A stretch of DNA of 64,000 nt from Nymphaea colorata. Lineage: Eukaryota > Streptophyta > Magnoliopsida > Nymphaeales > Nymphaeaceae. Location: assembly GCF_008831285.2 (NCBI RefSeq), contig NC_045148.1, positions 14,114,802 through 14,178,801 of the forward strand. The letters are read 5' to 3'. The position numbers and the translations under genes were made by a program. The notes below the pieces were generated by a model. It was not told where the DNA came from and made no database searches. It saw only the letters and a list, made by a program, of their open reading frames with translations. This document shows, in pieces, positions 11,831 to 23,047 of the stretch. Numbering within the stretch: position 1 is the first letter of the stretch; every line of letters starts with the position of its first letter.

Positions 11831-14800
11831 TCAGTCACTCCTTCCCTGGAGATCCAAAAGTGTGCTACGGCCTCAGCTAAGCATGGTGAGCTTACTACTT
11901 CACAGATGCGCTCTTCTCCACTCCCCTTGCTAAGAGCAAGCCTAACACATATTAAGTATATAAAAATCCAAAAGAAAAGTAAAAATACACATACAGGAAA
12001 GTCAAATAAAACCCCCTATTGGATATGAAATATGCCAAAAAATTGGCCAAATTGAACGCTCAGACAAACAATCCAATGAATCAAGTGGACCTAGCTCATT
12101 TGAACCTCACTACAATAAATTTCATAATAATAAAGCTAGTAAGAGAACTTAGAGAACAAATACTGGAGGTGGGATTAAACCTTGTGGTAGAAGCATGTGC
12201 AATAATGTTGCCAAACATGGGCTTCATTTGGCACCCCGCAGATCCATCCCCAATCTCATTAGTTATCACGACTGCTACACCAAGCTGCAGCAAGGAAAAT
12301 TCGTAAGAAATCTACAGCACAATCCAACTGTAGCTTCGTAAACCTAGCTAGATCTTGATAGAAGGAGCTAACTCTCCTTCCGATTCAGAATATCAAGTTC
12401 TGTGGTTTAGTTTAGGTGACCAAAAGATTGGGCCATTTTACAGAAGTTCATTATAGAGCCAAGAATATAAGATGCCTCAGTAAGTGAAATGGACTTGACT
12501 CAAGTGTCGAACACAATGAACAAAGACAACATGCAACATAAATCATCAATTAGAGGAAACGACTCAAAACCTTTTCATTTTATTTTCTTTTTCCATGAAT
12601 CACTACCACCATCAACTATCAATCCCTAAACCCTGACCTCAAGACAAGTAGGGTGGATGACCTACCAACACATGACAAAAAGATGGTCATAAAGAATGAA
12701 AGAAGAAACCTAGCCAAAGAAAGAAGCTAATGACTACCTCCTTAGCGAGCTTCTGCAGGCTTCTGAAAAACTTAACAAGATGAATTTGCCCTGCTGAGAG
12801 ATCTTTTTTTCCTGAAAAATCTGTCACGTATAGAGCCGTGGCACTATCCATAATCATGAGAGCAAACCTGCTCAACAAATTACTCCAAAGATTAACTGCA
12901 GATAATGAAAGGAACACAAAAGACCAACACAATTAGTGGTTTCCATATAGCAATGGTAACGTGAATAGTAGAGTATGATAGGAAGGCCTGCAAGACTAGC
13001 AAGTTGATGCTTCTAAAACCTAAGAATCAACATGTTTGAAGAATATTAGACAGAAATGAACAGCAGGAAGAATTACCGACTTGGAACCTTACAAACAATG
13101 ACAAGGTCACCTTTTATGTCAATCAATCATGGTAATCACCTGAAGGACCATGGACCTAATTACTTATTTTGAGTAAAATTGGTTCTACTCCACCATGGCC
13201 TAGCCAATACCTGCATTATTTCTATATAGATTGGATCAGAAGGTTTCTATCCGACATTATGGTTTGCACAAACTAAATCAGCCAAAAACTCAAGCACAAC
13301 AAGCAGATAACCAAGTTAAGGCCATGCAACTGCCAACTTGGAACCTTTCTGCTAATATGTGTAATCTTAAAAGTTCCTAATTATATGCAGTTCCATGATT
13401 GCACTACTATCTTGTAACCTTAACCTAATTACATGCAGTTCCATAATTGCAATACTATCATAACAAAGCTAAGCACACCTGGTTTCGACCATCATTGAGG
13501 CCGCATTTGGAAGAAGCCTTGATTGATGATCAGTATTATAAACTCTAGCATGAGTGACATTCTCCAACACCTCAGCACCATTTAATCCAAATCTGCACTT
13601 TCAAAGATAATTTGTTAGTGAATATCTTGTGACAGGCAGGGGTTGAAATGAAAAATGTTGTACCTTTCCGCAATCTCTAGGAGCCGCTCTAGCCTGAATG
13701 TACCTAGTGTATCAACGTACATTGCTTTTCCCTCACCACCTCCTCGATCCAAAGGGAGCTGGAAAAGAAAATAATTGATCAACATGCATTTTGAAAGTCA
13801 ATGTAGTATTGTGAGACACATTGTTCCGAGAAATGCATGCAAATAGTTCAAGTGCTTCGATGTTGATTATAGCATTTTTTACTTCAGCATTTTTATAATA
13901 CCGAAAACGTTGCAAACCCATTCTTTACTTTGAAAATACTACATTGTATTTCTTATACTGAGTGCATTACAGTTTTGTCACTTCTAGCTTGCCACTGGAT
14001 TTTGTCAAATTTTTCAAGTTCATTGGTAAGAGTGCTGCCAACGACCATGAAAGACAAGAACTTAAGATTTAAGAACTTAGCAGCAGACCTTTCTTTCTAG
14101 TGTTCCAAACACTAAGAACTTATAAATATCAAACAAAGACATAGTATTGGTTCCTGCATGCATTTTGGTCAGAAAAGAAGACACTCGAGCCTAGACTGGC
14201 AGGACCCGCCATTCCAAGAAGCGGGGGCCTATATGGTTGTTCTCCAGTTTCGTCTTGAATCCTTCTAATTACAATTAAAAACATGGGACGATAACACAAC
14301 CAGTTACTTGGCAAGTGACACACAATGTGTGACACAACTGAGTTTTTCCTGAACAAGATTCCCTATAAATCTCAGTAATTGAACCAGTTTTAATTCCACC
14401 TGCACAAACTACAAAGTAAAACCTTTGTCTTCCTTTTTTTCATAATAAAAATATAGGCAGCTCTTAGATCTATTAAGCTGATAAATTTCACACTCTCAAT
14501 GTAAAACCAACGAACATACCCTCTAAAATCTTGTCAAGTTCTCTAGAACCAGAAGTTATCTGAATGATTTTCAGTTGACTAGCACCCAGGACCAAATTGG
14601 ATGCTGCACAAGACAAACACACAGAAAATCAAAAGAGAATAAACTTTCACAATATTATAATAAAAACATGTCAAGATGGAATATGCTTCAGAAAGAACTG
14701 AACAAAGGACATTAAACACAGAGAAATGTAATTATCAATCACGATGACGTGCCTGCTTCGGCAATCTTGTCAACTTTTCTCTCAATGATCTGCAAGAGAT

Positions 14801-16633
14801 CCTTCCTTAGTGAATAGTACCCAACTTGCACTGTACAAAGGTCTGCATCTTTTAGCTTTTGAATTTCAGCAGCAGCACTTCCAGATGGCTTAAATAGGAA
14901 AAGTTAAAATGATTAATGCCCAAGAGGTGGTAAATCAAATGTATTATAACATCATATAAAGGGACAAAAATCAATCAACAACGGGCAAAATTAGACTTCT
15001 CTAACACAAACTGGATTAAAGAAGAACGATTCGTGATCCACTTAGTGGCAGCTTCTCTCTGTGTAGATAAACAAGGGGATATACGAACAGCTAGGAGGAA
15101 AAGAGAAGAGGAAAAATTTACCAACATAAAAGAAATAATGGTTCCTGAAACTAATGGGTTATTAATGGTTGATGAAAAAACCAACTAAGCAGCTACAGTA
15201 GAACCAAAATTTAGGCCAAATAACAACAAAAAATTAGTATAACAAAAGTGAAAAGTTCATTGGATAAATTCAAAATCGTAATGAAATCATTCCCAGATCA
15301 AGAAACAAAGAACCAACATCTGGAAGCAAAATACCAACAAAAAGGACGTAGGCATCTAAGAAAGGAAATGGATCAAAACGTTGTAGTTCATTTGCCTGAA
15401 ACCAAACAGATCAAAACTAATTAAGGTCTATATTACCTAAAGGCGGAATGAAATTGAAATACAAAAAAAAAAACAGAAAAAGGCCATTAATTCAGTGGGG
15501 CAAACCCAATTCACAATTCAAAAAATCACATTAAGAACGTCAACGGCTTCAATATCCGTGAACCTACCACCCAAGAAACACTAATTGTGAAAATCAACTG
15601 GTAAGAGTAACTCATTTTGATCCAAAAGGTGAAGTGTATCAAGAACGTGATGCTCAAAACCACCAAGAAGCAATTCAGCGCCCAAAGTCACAGAAAACGA
15701 GGGCAACCACATGAAGTCACTACCGAAGGCAAGCACATGAAACCACTAAAGAACATCGATCTACAAGACCCAGCCCCAAGCAGTTTGTCAGAATTACTGA
15801 TAAGCACAACCCACGAAACTAGCTTCCTCCGAAGTCCAACTCAGATACCAAAGAAAACCAAACAATTGCAGAAAGCGATCCCCAACCATTCAAGCAACAC
15901 AATCTGGAGCGGAATGAAAACGGGGAATCCTTAGAATTTTATCTGCTTAGTGAAGAATGTATGAAGCAAGAGACGTCACCTGAAGCTGATCCATGGGGAG
16001 GGGACCATGCTGCATATCAGCCTCGTGATGCTGCATATCAGCCTCGTGCCCATCCTGCAAACGGAGGATGAGCAGAAATAATATTTCCAATTATTTTCAA
16101 ACCCAGCACCCACATAGAGAAGCTAATCATCTTTCGGCTATACCACCAACTAATCAAGAATTAAAAGCAGAAAAGACCCAATTGATGACCCATCAGAAAA
16201 GGGAAATAATGCCAGCTATGGCAGGGAACTTGAATTTCTTTTTCGTTTGAAAACACCCAACTAGCTTTACATAACATGCACCAGAAAGAAAAGGAAGAGG
16301 TAATTCCAGTAGCACAAAATCACAAGAAGAAGAAAGGAAAAAAAAAAAAAAGAACAGTTAGAGAGAGCAAAGCATTGACAACATAAGCATAAACTCATAT
16401 AATATTGTCTCCTAACACCAAGCGGAGGTAACCAAGTAACCAACACCAAAGGAGAGCAAGAGAAGATAACAAACATGAAGCTGTAAGGACAAACTACAAT
16501 AAAGTTAAGGAGGAAAGAAAAGAGTTTAGACCTTCGGCAGTTTCCTCTTTTTTTCGAGCTTCTCTACCTTAGCCTTCACCCTCTGCTCCTCAGACAGCAG
16601 AGCCATCCTCCTAGCGGCGTCGTACATTGCCAT
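11818..16633 (-). CDS. RAD51: Divergent RAD51-like recombinase, open frame, ten exons
   Basis: Exons 16532-16633, 15980-16054, 14753-14888, 14520-14603, 14308-14399, 13664-13758, 13479-13592, 12738-12867, 12181-12284 and 11818-11941 join in phase to 351 codons plus stop. All introns are GT-AG except a GC donor after exon 3. RAD51 hallmarks: GPLPMDQLQ (51-59), [23 protein letters not shown] after the Walker A region, [24 protein letters not shown], Walker [12 protein letters not shown] (D240), [10 protein letters not shown] and the C-terminal EGVTDVKD. Oddities: the Walker A region reads RESCSGKT (residue 145 Arg replaces Gly), the GFTSA (FxxA) linker is missing, the N-terminal HhH is 3 residues short and L2 about 6 short. 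RAD51 normally forms ATP-bound filaments on single-stranded DNA; this product may be defective, regulatory or dying. The start exon is the least certain part. Confidence 0.85.
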
Positions 16634-16702
16634 GTCGCCCTCCACAGATTGGACGGTCACCAACGGGCGAGCTGGAGCGGTGGCGGGGGAGCCAAAGCCA
16701 TT

Positions 16703-16746
<44 letters not shown>

Positions 16747-17808
16747 GGAAAAATGAGTGCAAAACCCTAATAGGAGACGCTGGAGACCTCCTCCCGCAAA
16801 TAATATACACTGGCAAATGAAGCGGATTCGGGTCGGTGTTTCTTATATGTGAACCGATACTAGGTCTTGGATTTCAGTGAAGTTGGGATCAGATCACCGC
16901 TTTGTGATCTCATATCAGACCCGGTAAAACGGTTCGATATACGATCTGATTTGAGAGTTGTTCGATGAACTTTGAACCCCCAAGATTGAGTCTCTTCTCT
17001 TGCCGCATCAAATTCAAGACTTCCCACCCCAAACCAGGGCCTCATTAGTATGTGGTAGATCAAATCTAAATGTCTGACAAAAAGTTTTTATTGCTTTACA
17101 AAAATGAGCTTATCAAGTAAGATTGGCATAACAAAAGGGATACTAAAAAGTAAAAACTTAGCGCGTATCGATTGAGAATATCAAAAAATAAAGGATGATC
17201 CGATCAGCTTATGTATAAAAAATAAAAATCGATTACTGGTTATAAACAATTTATGAACGTTATATATTCAGCATTTTCCGGTCAATATGGTGCTTAAATT
17301 AAAAAAAAAAAACTTTTAAATCAGAATGTCAACGTTAAAACATGCTTTTACAAAATTAGGTTTTGTCAAAATTTGGGTTTTTTTCAGCCCGCAAAACACT
17401 TCAGAACCCTAGTTTTAAAGACAAAACGAAGTCTTTGCCTCTAAAATCTGATTTTGAGCTGCCATCCAAACACTGCCCAAAATTTGATTTGACTTGCTTC
17501 AAGATAGTACCAGTGACAAACAAACATTATTTATAAAACCTCTTAAAGAGCCAGGTGTGAGCTTGTGTGGGCAGTTGCTCACCCAGTCCAGCAAAATTCA
17601 TTTGTTGGACCCAAACGATTTGGGTATAAGTATGTTGTTGGATCCAACGAGACTCGATCGTCGAGCCGGTCCGCCCTTTTTACAATTTTGAAATACTGAC
17701 CGTTAAAACCGAGTCCCTGACGGGCACGGCCCTTTCCCCACTTCTCTCCGTCATCAAGGAGAAAGGAAAACCCCTGTGTAACAGGTCGGACAGAATTCGC
17801 ATCCTTCC
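16634..17808. other. Divergent intergenic region, RAD51-like / SAP-CCCH
   Basis: Separates the minus-strand RAD51-like gene from the plus-strand zinc-finger gene, so it must hold both promoters. No open frame with family similarity is seen. Apart from the CT repeat, I see no convincing TATA box or named element. Confidence 0.6.
16704..16744. repeat. (CT)n microsatellite upstream of the RAD51-like start
   Basis: About 20 CT units about 70 bp upstream of the proposed ATG (GA repeats on the coding strand). This is a common position for GA repeats in plant 5' leaders. Confidence 0.9.
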
Positions 17809-20531
17809 ATGGCGCCTCGCACCAGAAGATCGACCGCCAAGGAGATCGAACCCCAGAACGAACGCATGGATCCAGAAGATTCCGATTACGATGAAGAAAT
17901 CGCTCGCGTTTCCGACGATTCTGAACTCTCGGACGATTCGGAGGACGATGACCCATCTTTCGACGTCCGCGGGAAAGAAGCTTGTTTGCGACTATCAAAT
18001 CTTTCTATTAAAACAGCGAGGTGATTCCGCCATTAAGCCAAAAGAGGAACCCAGGATAATGTGACGAAACTGAATTTTGTGCATTTCCCTTTTGGATCCT
18101 GATCTTTTTCTCGGTTCCTTTTGTGAAAAAATGTTGACTTCAGAGACGACGATTCCATGAGCGATGAGGAAGGACCGTGCTGTTCGGAGGTGGGCGTACC
18201 GCCGTTGGACGTGAACGAGGAGAAATGCTTTGAGAGGGTTGAGAAGATCATTAATGGTGAGATCGGCCCCTGCGTTTCTGTTTTTTCGTCCATTAATTGT
18301 TTCGAGTTTCTTATTACCCTACAAATGCGCCTTCGTTTGGACTCTTTAGATTGATCAGAAGGAACCGATGATGTGGAACATTTCCCACGAGAGATTAATT
18401 TGTCTCCGTTGAGGTTCAAATTAGCAACCCGGTTTGAAGGGGATACTCGAAACTTCTGATGTCCTTTGCCATAGTCAGGACATCCCACGTACATGGAGAT
18501 GAGATGAGATGAGATTTGGCGCCTTGTTTTTCCCGAACGTGTTAGCTATAAAGTTTTCAAGTAATATGCATATTTGCAGCCATTTAGCTGCGAACTTTGG
18601 AGCTCCTAACAGCCTACGAAATGTTCCAAATCCCTTAGGAATCCAAATCCTGCATTGAAGAACTAACTAAGATTTTGCATCCTGTCGTTCTGGATTCGAA
18701 CTGGAAGAAAATGACCTAGGGAAGGTTGAGAAATTCATTACTGCTTTGTTTTTTGGGTGATCTGTTTTTAGCCGTCTTGTGAAGCTTTAACGCATTCGCT
18801 AAGGATATTGACTAAAAATTGCTTTCCAGCTTTATAATTTATAGTCGCAGTCCCAGTGCCTAGTTGTTTTTGGATCTTTTTATGCAAAACGAACACTAAA
18901 TGGAGCTTCATTTTTTTATCTTTAATATTTTTTGGCTAAATCTCTCGTACTCCAATTTTTTCTTTTGATCTTCAATAATTATCTTTTCAATCAGTTCAAT
19001 GTATGTTTTGACTGTTTCATTAAATAAATGCAAATGTTGTCATCCTTTCCTTAGAAACTGCAAAATGAGCCAGATGGTCTGAGAGTAAGAACTTTGTTAT
19101 TTTCAACATCAGGCACTGGTGAATGAGAGCATGAAATTCTATCTTATATGGTTCAACTTGGTTATTGTTATTAATATTTGTTATATTGATTAAGCAGTGC
19201 CAGCCTTTCAAACTTTACTTTTATTTTGAATTACAGATGGTGGGGTAGATAAGCTAAAGGTTGACCAATGCAAGATATACTTGAGAAAATACGGATTGAG
19301 GCTAACTGGCAAAAAGGATGTACTCGTTGGTCGCATCAAGGAGCATCTTGAGTACGTCTTTTCATTTTCTTCCTCCTCTCCTATGATATAACACAGAGAA
19401 AAAGTAAATGCCACCAAGATCAAGCGGTCCAGCTACCATTTCCCTATTTGATCAACTCTGATTTCTCGAACCATAATCGAACAACAAGACTTTCGAACTC
19501 TGTTTTCTCAAACTGTTCGTAGGATGCTGAGAAGGAAAAACTGATTAGGACTTACCTGCTCTTTCTGTTTCTAAACTATTCTACTTTAATGGATGAGTTA
19601 CCAATTTGGGAGCTGAGATGTATTTTGGACAATGTCGATGCCAGCAATGTGTAGAAAACTGCATAAAACTAACTTACCAGCTACTAGAACTGAGATGGGT
19701 CAGAGTCTTCAGACCTCCCTCTTTCTTTTCAGGATGGTCCAGTAGTAACTTGATAACCATCTATATTTGTCATAATCTGTGTTCAACTTGCATGTTTGAA
19801 AATAGAAAAGAGTAGGGCTTTCATACAGTATGCCTATGAAATCGATTTCTTACATTAAACTATTTCAGGGTCAAAGATGGTGGTGGCCAGAAATTGTACC
19901 CGAAATCTAGCTTTGTGTTAAATTGCAAAGGTATGGTTGTCTAAACTTTTCAAAGAGAAAAACCTGATTCGTTCTCTAAAAGCAACTATGGCATCCTATA
20001 TGCCTATAACTAGCTAGAATCTTTTCATTGAGGTGGCTTTTCAACAATCCCTAACACAGGATACTATACATCTGCAGGTGATGCCTGTACAGGAGATGTG
20101 GTGATGTTTGAACAAAACGTTTATGACATGTAATCTTCTCTCTCTCTCTCTCTCTATCTCTCAGTGTGTGGTTGCTTTTTTTTTTTTTTTTTTTTTTTTT
20201 TTGCAACTGCTAAGATCATTAATTCTAAGATTAAGAAGTTGGGACCCTAAGATGACTCACATAACCTTGACAAGCTTCTTTTCAAGTCTCTTGTTTCTGG
20301 AATCTTAAAATCAGCTAGCTGATCCTTGGCACTTTTGTTGTATATGACACTTAATTGCTATTGTTGTTGATTTGATTGTATTTTGAACCTTTTAGGTTTA
20401 GCATAGTGTCCAGGAGTGCCACGGCACCTCCATGTGGAACCAGGCTTGTTGCTGGTCGCATTGTTAAAGAAAGCTATGGTGTAGCCAAGCAACAACACAC
20501 ATTTACGGTACTCTCTCTCTGTCTCCCTCTA

Positions 20532-20565
<34 letters not shown>

Positions 20566-22185
20566 TTTGCCTGTGCTACATATGCATGCCACTGTGAGAA
20601 AGAATGCAATATGCTGATGGGTTATTATGGTGGTGGCTATAGATTGTTGTTTCTGGGTAGTACCAGCAGTCATTTTGAGTAACATTTGTCTACGTTGTTG
20701 GCAGATTGAAGTCTTGTGGAGTGAAGGTGTGAAGCCACTTCCTGCTCTTCACCCACTGCTTATCAAGGGGCGCAATCTCTATAAGCTCAAGACTATGAGA
20801 CAGGTGTGCAACATAAAATGTGGCATTAACATGTATTTGTTTTTTAGGTAAACCAAGCTGGTGGAGATAGCACCATTCATTAACATTTAAATTTGGTTAT
20901 ATACACAAATTTCACTACCAAAATTACCTGCTTTGTCTACCTTTATTGGTGGATCATACAAATAAATTTTTCACTGTAAAGTTACTCCTTGTGTTTGTGG
21001 ATTAAATTCAGAGGTGGCCCAATGAAATGGAGAGGAGCAGCGTCATTCAAGAGAAGCACTTAAGGGGTTCTCGTGCCAGGTTCTCAAGAGAAGCCAGGGT
21101 GCAACTGAAGGAGATGAGAAAAAAACTTGCCACATCAAAGAGGTATTGCAAATTTTACCAGTTTCTACATTGGACGTGTAGTTTTGCCTTTATTATTAGT
21201 AACTTCTACTACAATGGGTCCATGGCAGCATAAATCAATGTGTACATGACAACATCATGGTCTATTTGTTGTGATTCATAATATCATGTACTATTCATGA
21301 CTGTACAACCTCGAAGACCATCAGAATTGCTGCTTCATTGTAACTATAGCTCATCACTGTGATGAAACTTGCTTGAAAGAAAGATTTCACTTTAACTTTC
21401 AGTAGCATTACAATACAACATTTCACTTTAACTTTCGTCTAGAACTGCTTTTTCATTTCCATGTCATTCACTGTGATGAATCCTTAACCAGCAATTGATG
21501 CACCTCTCTTTTACCTCATTGCTCCACGTGCAAAGATGAGGGGACAAATTCTTAAGAGTGTTCCTTCTGAAGAAAATAAGGATTTTTTTAGACAATGATA
21601 TATATTTTACTTGGATATCTGAAGCTCCATCTTATCCAAAATTTCAGGACAAAGAAATGGGGTGGTATTACAAGCAATCAACAGAAAAATGTTCTGCCAC
21701 GGTTATTTCCAGAAATAGTTCCAGCCGCTCCAGCTTTTACTAAAAATGGACCATTTCAAGGAAATGCTTGGCTCGCCTCTCACAACATGAACAGCCAAGG
21801 AGGGATGCAACGACCACTTAGTGGTCCTCAGTATGCTCTGCCCTCAGTTAACAGCCAAATCCCACAACATTCATCATGCCTTTCATTCCTGCCCGAGTCT
21901 TCTGGGGCTGGCATGTATCACATAGATACTAACTTCAGGTCAAGGGCTAGTAACGTCCAACCTGCAGAGAACATTCCCAACCTTTGCACTAACCAGCACT
22001 TTCCTTCCCACCACCATCGCAATCTCTGTGGAAATGGTCAACAAAGACAGCCATTAACCAGTTTGAACTCTTGCTCTCAACCATGCAATCAGCAACAAAT
22101 GAACAAACGACAGTTGTGTCGACATTTTGTGCGTGGGAGCTGCTATTTTGGAAACTCATGCAAGTTTGTTCATGACCGAAGATGA
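17809..22185 (+). CDS. SAP-domain and CCCH zinc-finger protein (C3H62-like), intact
   Basis: Nine exons: 17809-18020, 18144-18256, 19237-19351, 19869-19930, 20078-20129, 20396-20507, 20705-20803, 21012-21142, 21648-22185. They join in phase to 477 codons with GT-AG introns. The N terminus is highly acidic (DSDYDEEIARVSDDSELSDD). Exon 3 is a SAP motif (KLKVDQCKIYLRKYGLRLTG), which binds DNA/RNA. Exon 8 is basic and probably helical. The last 22 residues hold one CCCH finger, C-X7-C-X5-C-X3-H (LCRHFVRGSCYFGNSCKFVH). The combination resembles plant C3H62-type proteins, thought to bind RNA or DNA in the nucleus; the exact role is unknown. A partial copy lies at 8684-10770. Confidence 0.92.
20176..20202 (+). 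repeat. Poly-T tract flanked by GTTGC/GCAAC
   Basis: 27 T in an intron of the zinc-finger gene, bounded by GTTGC and its inverse GCAAC. The duplicate at 10321 has a shorter T run without the right-hand GCAAC. Confidence 0.8.
20525..20564 (+). repeat. (AT)n(GT)n microsatellite
   Basis: Intron repeat just after exon 6. The duplicate at 10551 has the same type but is shorter. Confidence 0.85.
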
Positions 22186-22688
22186 AGAAGAGGTGGTCGT
22201 TCACAAGTGCCTGCCATCCTATAAGCTGGTGTATTGGGGCCTTTGATTTTGTTGGCCGAAAAACCTGTTGTAATGCTTCTATTTCAGCTTCCTTGCTCAA
22301 TCGAAAGTTATCTGTTCTTGCTGAATTCTTCCCAAAATTTCCTTGCTTCACATGGTTGTTGTTAATCAGATTACCTTCAAAAGATGTCTATCAACATTTT
22401 CCTGTTTCTAGCTATTACCAGCATATGAAGCAGGTATGTTTTCCCCCATGTTCATACAATCTATAATTATGTTTTCATCCAATAAGTTTACTACAATCGA
22501 TGCAGCTATGGTAAAAAATATGAAGTAAATGGCAGTTTCAAATTAAACAACCAAAACGAAGTTTTATGATAATGTTGTACTGGTGTTCCAAATGTCACTT
22601 TCCACGACTTGTGACGATTGTGGTGATTATAGACACACAGTGGTGAATTTAAAATTTCCTGTGGTCTGGTGAATGAAGTAACTGACAC

Positions 22689-22835
22689 GTGAAGAGTACA
22701 TAATTTGTTGATCGTGCCTGACTTTACATGTTTTGTATCTGCCGACTGTCGTGCCCTTGTTCTTTGTTCGTAAATAGCCACCATTAGGATCAGTAATTGT
22801 GACTTGCTGGGGATGAAATCCAATATAATGAAGAT
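22689..22835 (-). repeat. Dispersed piece of the 219-bp array unit
   Basis: From GTGAAGAGTACATAATTTG to GGGGATGAAATCC it matches the non-coding part of each array unit at 10953-11830, with several substitutions. The EGVTDVKD-coding part is not present here, so this may be the older source or an independent copy of the flank. Confidence 0.8.
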
Positions 22836-23010
22836 TCCCCCAGAACACCACCTTGATATTCCAAACTTTTTAATAGAAGTTTTACACGAGTCAAAGCGCC
22901 AGGAAAAACATGTTTGTTTATCAGGAAAGGCAATATGAAATTCCTGTTATATTCGAAGGCTTTGAGTTATTACTGGATGCTGTATTAGCCAGCCGAAGAA
23001 CATTTCATGA

Positions 23011-23047
23011 ATACCTTTCTCAGCCTTTTGGCTAAGATCAAGTGTAG
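23011..23047 (+). ncRNA. U2 snRNA 5'-end fragment (pseudogene)
   Basis: 37 nt match the first 37 nt of plant U2 snRNA (ATACCTTTCTC then GGCTAAGATCAAGTGTAG), with one G-to-A change in the stem-loop I region. The match stops before the branch-point recognition sequence. No upstream sequence element or TATA typical of a plant U2 gene is visible, so it is not a functional U2 gene. GAACATTTC occurs at 22998-23006 and again at 23052-23060. Confidence 0.85.

Larger units (their letters stand above)
18527..21410 (+). repeat. Zinc-finger part of the segmental duplication (source copy)
   Basis: Collinear with 8684-10770 apart from a ~670-bp deletion in the duplicate (20611-21283 here). Confidence 0.92.

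Noticed and set aside
17579-17998. 139-codon minus-strand frame over the zinc-finger first exon
   Set aside because: Antisense shadow of the real exon 17809-18020; no family similarity.
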